From Chloroflexota bacterium (lineage in GTDB: Bacteria > Chloroflexota > Dehalococcoidia > Tepidiformales > Tepidiformaceae), in NCBI GenBank assembly GCA_016191435.1, contig JACPOQ010000001.1:1-64000 (forward strand): a stretch of 64,000 bases of DNA. Reading direction: 5' to 3'. The position numbers were made by a program, and so were the translations under genes. Below are positions 16,819-25,399 of the stretch, one piece after another (within the stretch, counting starts at the first letter, position 1; the number at the start of each line of letters is the position of its first letter). The notes beneath the pieces were generated by a model, which was not told where the DNA came from, ran no database searches, and was given only the letters and a program-made list of their open reading frames with translations.

Positions 16819-18741
16819 GTGCGCTACCTTCTCCGGCTGAACAGCTACATCAAGGTCTACAAGCGGTCGTTCGCGATCGCGTGGCTGTGCGTCATTGGCG
16901 CGGCTGTGTTCCAGATGGCGAGCCCGCTCCTCGTCCGCTACGCGATCGACTTCGGCCTCAAGCCCGTCCGTGGCGCCGGCGGCAAGGTCGTCGGGCTCGA
17001 TGGCAACGAGAATCTCCTTATTTTCGGGGCGGCGGCGGTCATCTTGTTCGCGATCGGCCGCGGGCTGGCCTCGTTCGGGCAGCAGTTCCTCGGCGAGTCG
17101 GTGGGCCAGAAAGTCGCCTACGACATCCGCAACGGCATCTACAACAACCTCCAGCGGCTGAGCTACGCCTACCACGACAACGCGCAGACCGGCCAGATCA
17201 TGTCGCGAGTGACGCAGGACGTGGAAAGCATCCGCATGTACATCAACATGGGCCTGCTGCGTGTCGGCTACATCGTCCTGATCCTGCTGATCTCCGTGGT
17301 TGGGATGTTCGTCATCAATTGGCAGCTGGCGCTGGTGAGCGTGGTCAGCATCCCCATCCTGATCTGGCGCTCGTTCATCATGGCGCAGAAGGTGCGCCCG
17401 GTGTGGATGCAGATCCAGCAGAACCAGGCGGAGATGACGCAGGTGGCCGAAGAGGGGCTCTCGGGCATCCGCGTGGTCAAGGCGTTCAGCCGGGAGGACT
17501 TCGAAAGCGAGAAGTTCCGCGAGGCATCGACGCGCCAGGCGAACCTGAGCTACCGCTCATCGCAGATCATGGCGTGGCACGCGCCGCTGATGATGGGGCT
17601 GGGCCAGCTGCAGATAGCGGCCACGGTCGGCTTCGGCGCCTGGCTTATCTCCCGCGGCAGCCTGACCGCGGCCGACCTCCTGACCTTCACGCTCTGGCTG
17701 AACCTGCTGCAGCTCCCCGTGCGCATGGCGGGCTTCGCGGTCACGTTCTTCTCCCGGGCAATCACGTCATCCGAGCGGATCTTCGAACTGATCGACGCGC
17801 AGTCGGCGGTGCAGGAGCACCCCGGGGCGCAGCCGCTCGGGACCGTTGAGGGCCACGTCCGCTTCGAAGGCGTGGGCTTCAGCTACAACAGCCTGAGCGC
17901 GGTCCTCGCGGACGTGGATATCGATGCCAGGCCCGGCCAGGTGATCGCGCTGCTGGGCCCGACGGGGAGCGGCAAATCGACCGTCGTGAACCTGATCCCG
18001 CGCTTCTACGACGTCACCAGCGGGCGCATCACGATCGACGGGACGGACATCCGCGAGGTGACGCTCGATTCGCTGCGCAAGAACATCGGCATCGTGCAGC
18101 AGGACGTGTTCCTGTTCCTCGGCACCATCCGGGACAACATCGCCTACGGGCGGCCGGAGGCGACGCAGGAAGATGTCGAGCGCGCCGCGAAGGCTGCGCG
18201 CATCCACGACTTCATCGTCAGCCTGCCGTATGGGTATGACGAGTGGGTGGGCGAGCGCGGGGTGACGCTTTCGGGCGGCCAGAAGCAACGTCTCGCGATC
18301 GCGCGCACGTTGCTGATGGACCCGAAGATCCTGATCTTCGATGACTCCACGGCGAGCGTGGACTCGCAGACCGAGTTCCTGATCCAGCAGGCGCTGCAGG
18401 AGCTGATGCACGGGCGCACGACGTTCGTTATCGCCCAGCGATTGCGGACCGTGATGCGCGCCGACGAGATCATCGTGCTCGAACGCGGGCGCGTGGTGCA
18501 GCGCGGCAAGCACGCCGAGTTGCTGGAGCAGGAGGGGCTCTACCGGCGCATCTTCGACCTCGAGCTGCGCGATCAGGAAGAAGCGCTTGGGCGGGCGACC
18601 CCGGGCGCGGGCGGCGCGCCGCCCGCGGCAGCGCCCGGCGGCCGCGCGCCGGTGGCGCCCTCGCAGGGCGCGAGGCAGGCAGCCGCACCTCCGGTGGGGC
18701 GGGCCAGCCGTGCCGCCGCGAGTGGCGGGGGCGCATCGTGA
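16819..18741 (+). CDS. ABC exporter subunit with degenerate ATPase site (TM287-like)
   Basis: 640 residues from a GTG behind a G-rich site. Six transmembrane helices (about 20-320) precede a nucleotide-binding domain with Walker A GPTGSGKST (about 379-387) and signature LSGGQKQ (about 484-490). Walker B reads ILIFDDS, so the catalytic Glu is replaced by Asp509, and the H-loop His is Gln540 (IAQRL). Asp plus Gln is the pattern of the degenerate partner in heterodimeric exporters such as TM287/288. The C-terminal 65 residues are Ala/Pro/Gly-rich linker. The partner gene follows after 52 bases. Likely role is drug or lipid export from the cytoplasmic membrane. Confidence 0.92.
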   Translation: MRYLLRLNSYIKVYKRSFAIAWLCVIGAAVFQMASPLLVRYAIDFGLKPVRGAGGKVVGLDGNENLLIFGAAAVILFAIGRGLASFGQQFLGESVGQKVAYDIRNGIYNNLQRLSYAYHDNAQTGQIMSRVTQDVESIRMYINMGLLRVGYIVLILLISVVGMFVINWQLALVSVVSIPILIWRSFIMAQKVRPVWMQIQQNQAEMTQVAEEGLSGIRVVKAFSREDFESEKFREASTRQANLSYRSSQIMAWHAPLMMGLGQLQIAATVGFGAWLISRGSLTAADLLTFTLWLNLLQLPVRMAGFAVTFFSRAITSSERIFELIDAQSAVQEHPGAQPLGTVEGHVRFEGVGFSYNSLSAVLADVDIDARPGQVIALLGPTGSGKSTVVNLIPRFYDVTSGRITIDGTDIREVTLDSLRKNIGIVQQDVFLFLGTIRDNIAYGRPEATQEDVERAAKAARIHDFIVSLPYGYDEWVGERGVTLSGGQKQRLAIARTLLMDPKILIFDDSTASVDSQTEFLIQQALQELMHGRTTFVIAQRLRTVMRADEIIVLERGRVVQRGKHAELLEQEGLYRRIFDLELRDQEEALGRATPGAGGAPPAAAPGGRAPVAPSQGARQAAAPPVGRASRAAASGGGAS

Positions 18742-18793
18742 CAGGCGAACTGCGGCGGCTGCGCGCGTCTGAAGCGAAGCGGGGGGGCTGCTA

Positions 18794-20761
18794 ATGGGCA
18801 TGTGGGGAGGCGGCGGCGCGGCCGGCGGCTGGAGCACGGGCATCGGCGGCCAGGCCATGGGCCCGCGCGCGGGGCGCGGCGCCGATAACTGGGACGACGA
18901 GTCGCTGGGCAAGGTGTACGACGCCAAGGTCGTACGCCGCATCTTCCCCTACCTGATGGAGCACCGCGGGCGGGCATTCCTCGCGTTCGGCTGCATGGCC
19001 GTATCGGCCGTCACGAGCTTCATACAGCCGCTGCTCATCGGCCTGACGGTGAAGGCCGGCCTGCAGCACGACACCCGGATGCTCTACGTGCTCACGGGCT
19101 TGATGGCGGCGATGGCGGTGCTGAACTGGGCGGCGGCGTTCACCCAGCAGCTGACGACCGCGTGGCTCGGGAACCGGCTCCTGCTGCGCCTCCGCACCGA
19201 GATGTACGAGCACATGCAGGGCCTCTCGCTCAGCTTCTACGATGAAATGGAAGTCGGGCGCATGATCAGCCGCCTGACGAGCGATGTCACCGTGATGCAG
19301 GACCTGCTGACGAGCGGTTCGCTGACGTTCGCGATGGACATCATCGGCCTGATGGTGGTGGTCGTGATCCTGCTCTTCCTCGATTGGAACCTGGCGCTCG
19401 TGACGTTCGCGATCGTGCCGCCGCTGGTGTTGGTGATGGCGTGGTGGGCGAAGCACGCGAAAGCGGCGTTCGTGAACGTGCGCGTCAAGCTCAGCACCCT
19501 CTACGGCACGCTCGCGGAGAATGTCTCGGGCGTGCGTGCCGTGCAGTCCATGTCGCGCGAAGACGAGAACAGCAAGCGCTTCGACCAGCTGAACCAGGAG
19601 AACCGCAACGCGAACGTGTGGGCGGGCATGCTCAGCGCCGCGATCATGCCGGTAATCGAGCTCGCCGTGGCGATCGCGACGTGCGCGGTGCTGATCGTGG
19701 GCGGCCTGCGCGCCCTCAACGCCGACAACAGCACCGACGTGATCAACTTCTTCCTTATCCTCACGAGCTTCACCCTCTTCGTGGGGCGCTTCTTCGACCC
19801 GATCCGCGACCTCGTGCTGCAGTACACCATGCTCCAGCGGGCGATGGCGGGCGGCGAGCGGATTTTCGAGGTGCTCGATACCGAGCCGCGGATCAAGGAC
19901 CGGCCGGATGCGATCGAGCTCGAGGACATCGAGGGCCGGGTGGACTTTGACAACGTCGAGTTCCACTACATCGAAGGCGTGCCGATCCTGCGGGGGATCG
20001 ACCTGCACGTCGCGCCCGGCGAGACGATCGCGTTCGTGGGGCACACCGGCGCCGGCAAGACGACCATCACCTCGCTCATCAGCCGCGGCTACGAGGTGAC
20101 GGGGGGCGCAATCCGGATCGATGGGCACGACATCCGCGACGTCAAGCGGCGCTCGCTGACGAAGCACATGGGCGTCGTGCTCCAGAACCCGTACCTGTTC
20201 AGCGGCACCATCCGGGAGAACATCGCCTACGGGCGCCCGGAGGCCACGCACGAAGCGGTCGTCGCCGCCGCCCATGCTGTCGGCGCGGACGAGTTCATCG
20301 ATCGGCTGGAGAACGGCTACGACACGGTGCTCCAGCAGCGGGGGCAGAACCTCTCGGTGGGCCAACGGCAGCTGATCAGCTTTGCACGGGCGATCCTCGC
20401 CGCGCCGCGCATCCTCGTGCTCGATGAGGCGACGGCCTCGGTGGACACCCAGACCGAGGTGATCATCCAGCGGGCGCTGCGCCAGCTCCTGAAGGACCGT
20501 ACCTCGTTCGTGATTGCACACCGGCTCTCAACGATCCGCGAGGCGGACCGGATCGTCGTGCTCGATAAGGGAGCGATCGCGGAGATCGGGTCACACAACC
20601 AGCTGCTGGCAAGCAACGGCATCTACGCGAACCTCTACCGCATGACCTACGAGCAGGAGCAGGCGCACGCCGGCGAGGGCGCCCTCGGCGAAGACGAGGC
20701 CGTGGCCCGCCGCCGGCGGGGCGAGATGCAGGCGGCGGCAGCGCCCGCGGGCGGGCAGTAG
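18794..20761 (+). CDS. ABC exporter subunit with consensus ATPase residues (TM288-like)
   Basis: 655 residues. A Gly-rich N-terminal tail of about 40 residues is followed by six transmembrane helices and a nucleotide-binding domain. Walker A is GHTGAGKTT (416-424), Walker B ILVLDEA with Glu545, and the switch His576 lies in IAHRLST. The signature is LSVGQRQ (520-526) instead of LSGGQ. The altered signature would face the degenerate Asp/Gln site of the partner, so one of the two composite ATP sites is predicted to be inactive while the other is complete. The C-terminus is a polar Ala/Arg/Gln-rich tail. Probably one operon with the gene at 16819. Confidence 0.92.
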   Translation: MGMWGGGGAAGGWSTGIGGQAMGPRAGRGADNWDDESLGKVYDAKVVRRIFPYLMEHRGRAFLAFGCMAVSAVTSFIQPLLIGLTVKAGLQHDTRMLYVLTGLMAAMAVLNWAAAFTQQLTTAWLGNRLLLRLRTEMYEHMQGLSLSFYDEMEVGRMISRLTSDVTVMQDLLTSGSLTFAMDIIGLMVVVVILLFLDWNLALVTFAIVPPLVLVMAWWAKHAKAAFVNVRVKLSTLYGTLAENVSGVRAVQSMSREDENSKRFDQLNQENRNANVWAGMLSAAIMPVIELAVAIATCAVLIVGGLRALNADNSTDVINFFLILTSFTLFVGRFFDPIRDLVLQYTMLQRAMAGGERIFEVLDTEPRIKDRPDAIELEDIEGRVDFDNVEFHYIEGVPILRGIDLHVAPGETIAFVGHTGAGKTTITSLISRGYEVTGGAIRIDGHDIRDVKRRSLTKHMGVVLQNPYLFSGTIRENIAYGRPEATHEAVVAAAHAVGADEFIDRLENGYDTVLQQRGQNLSVGQRQLISFARAILAAPRILVLDEATASVDTQTEVIIQRALRQLLKDRTSFVIAHRLSTIREADRIVVLDKGAIAEIGSHNQLLASNGIYANLYRMTYEQEQAHAGEGALGEDEAVARRRRGEMQAAAAPAGGQ

Positions 20762-20813
20762 CCCGAAGGTCTGCGGGCGGCGATGGCTGCGCGTGTGGGG
20801 GGCTTCAACGCAC

Positions 20814-21227
20814 CTACCGCACCAGCCGCAGGGCCGTGCCGGCGACGAGTGGCCGGAAGTCGTCGTCGAAAGAGATGACGGCGTCGCAGCCCGTTTCGAG
20901 CGCGACCAGCAGGTTCGCGTGGTCCACGATCGAGGCCGTCTTGTCGGCCCAGGTGAGGAAGCGGCGGAGCGCCTCCGCCTCGGCGGCGGGGCCGACCCGC
21001 ACGACGTGCATCAGGTTCGAGGCGCGCGCGAAGAGGTGCGCGACGCGGCTGCGGTCCCGGCGCTGGACGATGGCGAGCGCTTCGTAGAGCGTCCAGCTTG
21101 TCGTCACCAGCTCGAAGCGGCCCGCCTTCGTCAGCTCGCGCAGGATGGCGAGCACGCGCGCCCGCCACTGGTCCCGCCCGACTTCGAGCGGGACCAGCGC
21201 GGAGGCATCGACGAGGATGCGGATCAA
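20814..21227 (-). CDS. PIN-domain ribonuclease, VapC-like toxin
   Basis: 137 residues. PIN-domain features are the N-terminal ILVDASALV with the first acidic residue, a conserved Glu in TLYEALAIV, and the C-terminal acidic pair in SIVDHANLLVA and VISFDDDF. These four acidic positions bind Mg2+ or Mn2+ for RNA cleavage. The start overlaps the stop of the upstream antitoxin-like gene by four bases, the usual VapBC arrangement. Confidence 0.82.
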   Translation of the reverse strand: MIRILVDASALVPLEVGRDQWRARVLAILRELTKAGRFELVTTSWTLYEALAIVQRRDRSRVAHLFARASNLMHVVRVGPAAEAEALRRFLTWADKTASIVDHANLLVALETGCDAVISFDDDFRPLVAGTALRLVR

Positions 21228-21553
21228 CGGGAGTCGTACTCGGTCCGCCCTTCGGCGATGCGGAGCGCGGGCCCCTGCTCGGCAACCTCGTAGCGATGAC
21301 CCGTGATGGCCGAGAGGTTCGCGGGCGCGCCATCGCCCGCGTCCGCGTCAAGCGCGTCGACCTCGCTCTGCCATTCCTCGAATTGCGCCCAGTCGAAGGG
21401 CTTCGGCGGCCGGCTATCGAGGTCCTCGCCGAGGTAGCTGCGGACCGCATCCTCGATGAGCTGCTTCGCGGGCTGGCCGCGGCGGGCAGCCGTCACTTTC
21501 AGGCGGCGGTACAGGTCCTCGTCATCGAACACCACTGTCAGGCGCTCGCTCAT
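21224..21553 (-). CDS. Antitoxin-like ribbon-helix-helix protein, partner of the PIN toxin
   Basis: 109 residues with a near-perfect AAAGGAGGTG site before the ATG. The first 45 residues, SERLTVVFDDEDLYRRLKV followed by RRGQPAKQLIEDAVRSYL, fit a ribbon-helix-helix DNA-binding domain. The rest is an acidic, Trp-containing tail that could wrap the toxin. Such antitoxins usually repress their own promoter. A candidate promoter on this strand is TTGCGT (complement of 21601-21606) with TAAGGT (complement of 21577-21582), spacing 18. Confidence 0.75.
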   Translation of the reverse strand: MSERLTVVFDDEDLYRRLKVTAARRGQPAKQLIEDAVRSYLGEDLDSRPPKPFDWAQFEEWQSEVDALDADAGDGAPANLSAITGHRYEVAEQGPALRIAEGRTEYDSR

Positions 21554-21615
21554 CGCAGCACCTCCTTTCGCTTCGCACCTTAGCACACTCGCACATTTCC
21601 ACGCAACCACCAATA

Positions 21616-21741
21616 TTACCCGGGCGGCTCCGCCGGTCCCGGCCGCTTGCCGAGCGCCAGGGACGCCAGCCAGCCCGAGGCGGTGAAGACCGCGAGCCCG
21701 ATGACGACGGTGTTGAAGCTGGTTGCCGGCGCCCCTTCGTT
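21616..21741 (-). pseudogene. Orphan C-terminal membrane-protein fragment
   Basis: In the 380-base gap between the antitoxin-like gene and the enoyl-CoA hydratase, one minus-strand frame of 41 codons encodes TVVIGLAVFTASGWLASLAL followed by a polar GKRPGPAEPPG tail. This looks like one transmembrane helix plus a cytoplasmic end. The frame has no start codon and is closed upstream by a stop, so it is probably the leftover of a deleted transporter-like gene. The parent family is unknown. Confidence 0.3.
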
Positions 21742-21932
21742 TCACCGACGTTCCGGGCATCCCTCCGCCGGCGGGGCGGGGGAGTTCCAATCAGGTCTCT
21801 TACCTTGCTGTCCCGGCCTCTCACCGGTCTTCGGAGGCGATCTACCCCGGAGGGCCTGCCTCGACGCCGGGGGCTCCGAGCCGCGGCGGGGCCGCGTAGA
21901 CTACCGCCAAACACAAGCCGCGCGAGGTCGCC

Positions 21933-22748
21933 ATGGAGCTCACCGACATCCGCTACGAACAGGAGGGCGCGGTCGCCATCATCGCGCTCGCGCGGCCGCA
22001 GTACCGCAACGCGCAGAGCTATCGCCTGCTCGATGAACTCGACAGTGCGCTGGAGCGGGCGATGGGCGACCCCGGCGTGCGGGTCGCGATTGTCCGCGGC
22101 GAGGGCGGCCACTTCTCATCCGGGCACGACCTGGGCACGCCCGAGAGTCTCGCCGACCGGGAGGCGCGAGGCATCCCCGAAAGCGGGCTCGGGTACTACG
22201 ACAGCTTCCGCAAGTACAACCTCGACCTCACGCTGAGGTGGCGGAACCTGCCGAAGCCCACGATCGCGATGGTGGAGGGGTACTGCATCTTCGGCGGCTG
22301 GATGATCGCGGCGGCGATGGACCTCGTGTTTGCCGCCGAAGACGCCCGCTTTCTCGCCGGGCTGGTGGAATACTTTTCCATCCCCTGGGACATCGGCGCG
22401 CGCAAAACGAAGGAGATCCTGTTCGAAAGCCGCTTCATCGGCGCCGAGGAGGCGCGCGCGCTCGGTTTCGTGAACCGCGTCTACCCGCGGGAGCGGCTGG
22501 CGGCGGAGACCCTGGCGTACGCGCGCCGGGTGGCGGAGAACAGCGAGATGGCGCTGCGGATGTCAAAGCTGGCGGTGAACAAGACCCAGGACATCCAGGG
22601 GTTCACGAACGCGGTCGAAGCGGGCCTCCACGACTACATGCTGATGGCGGCGCATCGCGGCGCGGGCCGGGCGCCTGGCGGCGAACGGCGCCTCGGCGGC
22701 GTGGACCTCGCGCTGCGCGGCGAACGCGGCGAGCGCCCAACCGCGTGA
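21933..22748 (+). CDS. Enoyl-CoA hydratase/isomerase family protein
   Basis: 271 residues. The crotonase fold is indicated by VAIIALARPQYRNAQSYRLL, the oxyanion-hole segment EGGHFSSGHDLGTPE and the second oxyanion strand MVEGYCIFGGWMIAAAMDLV. The region that carries the two catalytic Glu residues in hydratases reads VEYFSIPWD, so hydration activity is uncertain. It may be an isomerase or another crotonase. The C-terminal tail is Arg/Gly-rich. It is a single gene upstream of leuC, about 170 bases away. Confidence 0.85.
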   Translation: MELTDIRYEQEGAVAIIALARPQYRNAQSYRLLDELDSALERAMGDPGVRVAIVRGEGGHFSSGHDLGTPESLADREARGIPESGLGYYDSFRKYNLDLTLRWRNLPKPTIAMVEGYCIFGGWMIAAAMDLVFAAEDARFLAGLVEYFSIPWDIGARKTKEILFESRFIGAEEARALGFVNRVYPRERLAAETLAYARRVAENSEMALRMSKLAVNKTQDIQGFTNAVEAGLHDYMLMAAHRGAGRAPGGERRLGGVDLALRGERGERPTA

Positions 22749-22921
22749 GCTGCGGGTGGACGGCGCCGGGCGGGAGCGGCGCTGAGCCTGGCGTTGACGC
22801 GCCCGGGGCTGGGCCGCACATCGCTCGCTTCCGCCCCCGGCGCGGTCGCGGCTCCGATCCGGCTGCGATATCCTGAGTGTTCGCGGCGTAGAGACAGCCG
22901 CCGCTCGCCCCGGAGATGACC

Positions 22922-24328
22922 ATGGCTGAACCCCGCACGCTCTCCCAGAAGATCTGGGATAACCACCTTGTCCGCAGCGAAGCGGGCAAACCGGACCTCC
23001 TCTACATCGACCTCCACCTCGTCCACGAAGTCACCTCGCCGCAGGCGTTCGAGAGCCTGCGCCTCGCGGGCCGTAAGGTACGCCGGCCCGACCTGACGCT
23101 CGCGACCGTCGACCACAACGTGCCCACGCTCGACCGCGACAAGCCATGGACGGACCCGCTTTCGGTCCAGCAGGTGGAGACGCTGCGCGCGAACACGGCC
23201 GCCTTCGGCGTGCCGTACTTCGGCGTCGATGACGTGCGGCAGGGCATCGTCCATGTGATCGGGCCGGAGCAGGGGCTGACGCAACCGGGGATGACCATCG
23301 TCTGCGGCGACAGCCACACGGCCACGCACGGCGCGCTCGGCGCGCTCGCCTTCGGCATCGGCACCTCGGAGGTCGAGCACGTGCTCGCGACACAGACACT
23401 GCCGCAGGCCCGCCCAAAGACGATGTCGGTGGAAGTGGGCGGCGCCTTGCACGAGGGCGTGACGGCCAAGGACGTGATCCTCGCGATCATCCGCCAGATT
23501 GGCGTTTCGGGGGGCGTGGGCCACGTCATCGAATACCGCGGCGACGTTATCCGCGGCCTTTCGATGGAAGGCCGCATGACCATCTGCAACATGTCGATCG
23601 AGGGCGGCGCGCGTGCCGGGCTGGTCGCCCCCGACGACACGACGTTCGCTTACCTTGAAGGCCGCAACTTTGCCCCAAAGGGCGCCGCGTGGGAGCACGC
23701 GCTCGACGCATGGCGGGCGCTGCCGACAGACGGCGGCGCCGCGTTCGACACCGTCATCGAACTGGATGGCGCGGCGATCGAACCGTGCGTGACGTGGGGC
23801 ACGACGCCGGCCCAAAGCGTGCCCGTCACGGGCAGAGTGCCGGACCCGGCGACGGCCGCGAACGCCGGCGCGCGCGAGCTCGCCGAACGGTCGCTGACAT
23901 ACATGGGACTGACGCCGGGCACGGCGATCGAGGACATCCCGCTGGACCGCGTCTTCCTTGGCTCGTGCACGAACTCGCGCATCGAGGACCTGCGGGCCGC
24001 GGCGGGCGTCATTCGCGGCCGGCACGTGGCGAGCACGGTGAAGGCGATGGTGGTCCCGGGCTCCGGGCTGGTGAAGCTGCAGGCGGAGCAGGAAGGGCTC
24101 GACCGGATCTTCACCGACGCCGGCTTCGAATGGCGCGATGCGGGCTGCTCGATGTGCCTGGGCATGAACCCGGACACGCTCATGCCGGGCGAGCGCTGCG
24201 CATCCACCTCGAACCGCAACTTCGAGGGGCGCCAGGGGCGGGGCGGGCGCACCCACCTGGTCAGCCCGCAGATGGCGGCAGCCGCCGCGATCGCGGGCCA
24301 CTTCGTCGATATCCGGACGTGGAGATAA
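22922..24328 (+). CDS. leuC: 3-isopropylmalate dehydratase large subunit
   Basis: 468 residues. Aconitase-superfamily large subunit of leucine synthesis, which isomerises 2- to 3-isopropylmalate with LeuD. The 4Fe-4S ligands are visible as the Cys in [11 protein letters not shown] and the two in [18 protein letters not shown] and [12 protein letters not shown] are further family motifs. Start at 22922 was preferred to an ATG six bases earlier because GGAG at 22912-22915 touches the earlier ATG but is well spaced for this one. It lies three bases upstream of leuD. leuA and leuB are not in the window. Confidence 0.95.
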   Translation: MAEPRTLSQKIWDNHLVRSEAGKPDLLYIDLHLVHEVTSPQAFESLRLAGRKVRRPDLTLATVDHNVPTLDRDKPWTDPLSVQQVETLRANTAAFGVPYFGVDDVRQGIVHVIGPEQGLTQPGMTIVCGDSHTATHGALGALAFGIGTSEVEHVLATQTLPQARPKTMSVEVGGALHEGVTAKDVILAIIRQIGVSGGVGHVIEYRGDVIRGLSMEGRMTICNMSIEGGARAGLVAPDDTTFAYLEGRNFAPKGAAWEHALDAWRALPTDGGAAFDTVIELDGAAIEPCVTWGTTPAQSVPVTGRVPDPATAANAGARELAERSLTYMGLTPGTAIEDIPLDRVFLGSCTNSRIEDLRAAAGVIRGRHVASTVKAMVVPGSGLVKLQAEQEGLDRIFTDAGFEWRDAGCSMCLGMNPDTLMPGERCASTSNRNFEGRQGRGGRTHLVSPQMAAAAAIAGHFVDIRTWR

Positions 24329-24331
24329 GGC

Positions 24332-24934
24332 ATGGATAAGTTCGAGACGGTGACGGGGAAGGCGATCCCACTGAACCGCGCCGATGTCGACACCGACCAG
24401 ATCATCCCGGCGCAATACCTGAAACGCATCGAGCGGACAGGCTTCGGGCGGTTCGCCTTCGAGCAGTGGCGCAAGGACCCGGACTTCGTCGTGAACAACC
24501 CGGCCTACGCGGGCGCGCCCATCCTGCTGGCGGGGCCGAACTTCGGGTGCGGCTCATCGCGCGAGCACGCGCCGTGGGCGCTGGAAGACATGGGGCTGCG
24601 GGTCATCATCGCGCCGAGCTTCGCGGACATCTTTCGCAACAACTGCGCGAAAATCGGCCTGCTCACGGTGGTGCTGCCGCCGAAGGACATCGAGCACCTG
24701 ATGGCGCGGGCAGAAGAGCTGCCGAACTCACAGCTGGTGGTCGACCTCGTCTCGCAGACCGTCGCCACGGCGGATGGCACCTTCGTGCGCCATTTCGACA
24801 TCGACCCGTTCGTACGGAACAACCTCATCGAAGGGCTCGACGACATCGGCCTGACGCTGCTGGACGAGGAGAAGATCACCGCGTTCGAAGCGACGCGCGA
24901 CAACGAACTGTACCCGTCGCTGGCGACCGTATGA
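24332..24934 (+). CDS. leuD: 3-isopropylmalate dehydratase small subunit
   Basis: 200 residues, the normal size of LeuD. Typical features are IPLNRADVDTDQIIPAQYL near the N-terminus, GPNFGCGSSREHAPWAL (about 68-84), and IIAPSFADIFRNNCAKIGLL. It forms the swivel domain of the isopropylmalate isomerase with LeuC. The start follows leuC after three bases, so the two are co-translated. Confidence 0.95.
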   Translation: MDKFETVTGKAIPLNRADVDTDQIIPAQYLKRIERTGFGRFAFEQWRKDPDFVVNNPAYAGAPILLAGPNFGCGSSREHAPWALEDMGLRVIIAPSFADIFRNNCAKIGLLTVVLPPKDIEHLMARAEELPNSQLVVDLVSQTVATADGTFVRHFDIDPFVRNNLIEGLDDIGLTLLDEEKITAFEATRDNELYPSLATV

Positions 24935-25037
24935 GCGGCAAGAGCGGCGCGCACGGTCGCGGTGGCGCGCCGCTACCACAGCATGCGCAGGGCGTTCCAG
25001 CTGGCATGGCCGGCGAGGCCCTGGTTCGGAGGTTTCG

Positions 25038-25151
25038 ATGCCAACGGTGATCGCCGATTACCAGGACCGCAAGCGCATCGTCTTCAGCGCGCGCGAGCGG
25101 TCGCAAATCAATGTGCGCACGCCGCGGGAGGATGGGCCAGTGCCGGCGTGA
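25038..25151 (+). CDS. Small hypothetical protein downstream of leuD
   Basis: 37 residues starting MPTVIADYQDRKRIVFSA, with a strong GGAGG at 25028-25032 five bases before the ATG. It is too short to place in a family. Its stop overlaps the GTG of the next tiny gene (GTGA), which suggests coupled translation. Together with leuCD these could be one transcript. The 103 bases between leuD and this start hold other short frames, none with a ribosome-binding site. Confidence 0.45.
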   Translation: MPTVIADYQDRKRIVFSARERSQINVRTPREDGPVPA

Positions 25152-25309
25152 GCGGGCGGCCGCGGCCCAGCCTGGGGGCCACCTGGCGCAACTGGCGCGG
25201 GTACGACGCGCCATTGGGGACGAAGCTTCGGCTGGCGCTCCGGAACAACTGGAAGAAGCTGCGGACGCGGAGCAACTGCTGCGGGAACGGCGGCGAGCCG
25301 GGCTGCTGA
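25148..25309 (+). CDS. Small conserved protein with C-terminal CCGNxGxPGC motif
   Basis: 53 residues from a GTG overlapping the stop of the previous gene. The N-terminus is polar (RPRPSLGATWRNWRGYD), the middle is a basic helix (LRLALRNNWKKLRT), and the protein ends SNCCGNGGEPGC. The three-Cys terminal motif resembles small uncharacterised proteins I recall from Actinobacteria and Chloroflexota. The Cys cluster suggests metal binding or redox chemistry. No function is known to me. Its position behind leuCD, which encode an Fe-S enzyme, is suggestive only. Confidence 0.6.
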   Translation: MSGRPRPSLGATWRNWRGYDAPLGTKLRLALRNNWKKLRTRSNCCGNGGEPGC

Positions 25310-25380
25310 GCGCCGGCGCCGGAGCCCCGTGCGGGCTCAGCGGGGGAGTAGGCGAGGGCCGGGTGTGGTTGGACGCTCGG

Positions 25381-25399
25381 GTAGGGATTTCCTCCCTAC
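25381..25399. terminator. Short perfect hairpin, possible terminator
   Basis: GTAGGGA and TCCCTAC form a seven-base-pair stem around a five-base loop. It lies between the convergent leuD-side small genes and the HEAT-like gene and overlaps the stop codon of the latter. There is no T-run on either strand, so it would act weakly or with Rho. Confidence 0.35.

Noticed and set aside
18791..20521. 576-codon minus frame opposite the second ABC subunit
   Set aside because: His/Arg/Asp-rich chance frame; the + strand gene has full ABC motifs.
21780..21900. Possible fluoride or other riboswitch before the enoyl-CoA hydratase
   Set aside because: GGCGAT word is present but the rest of the consensus and the pseudoknot are missing.
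24931..25050. 39-codon frame overlapping the leuD stop (ATGA)
   Set aside because: Composition looks random and a better frame with GGAGG begins at 25038.
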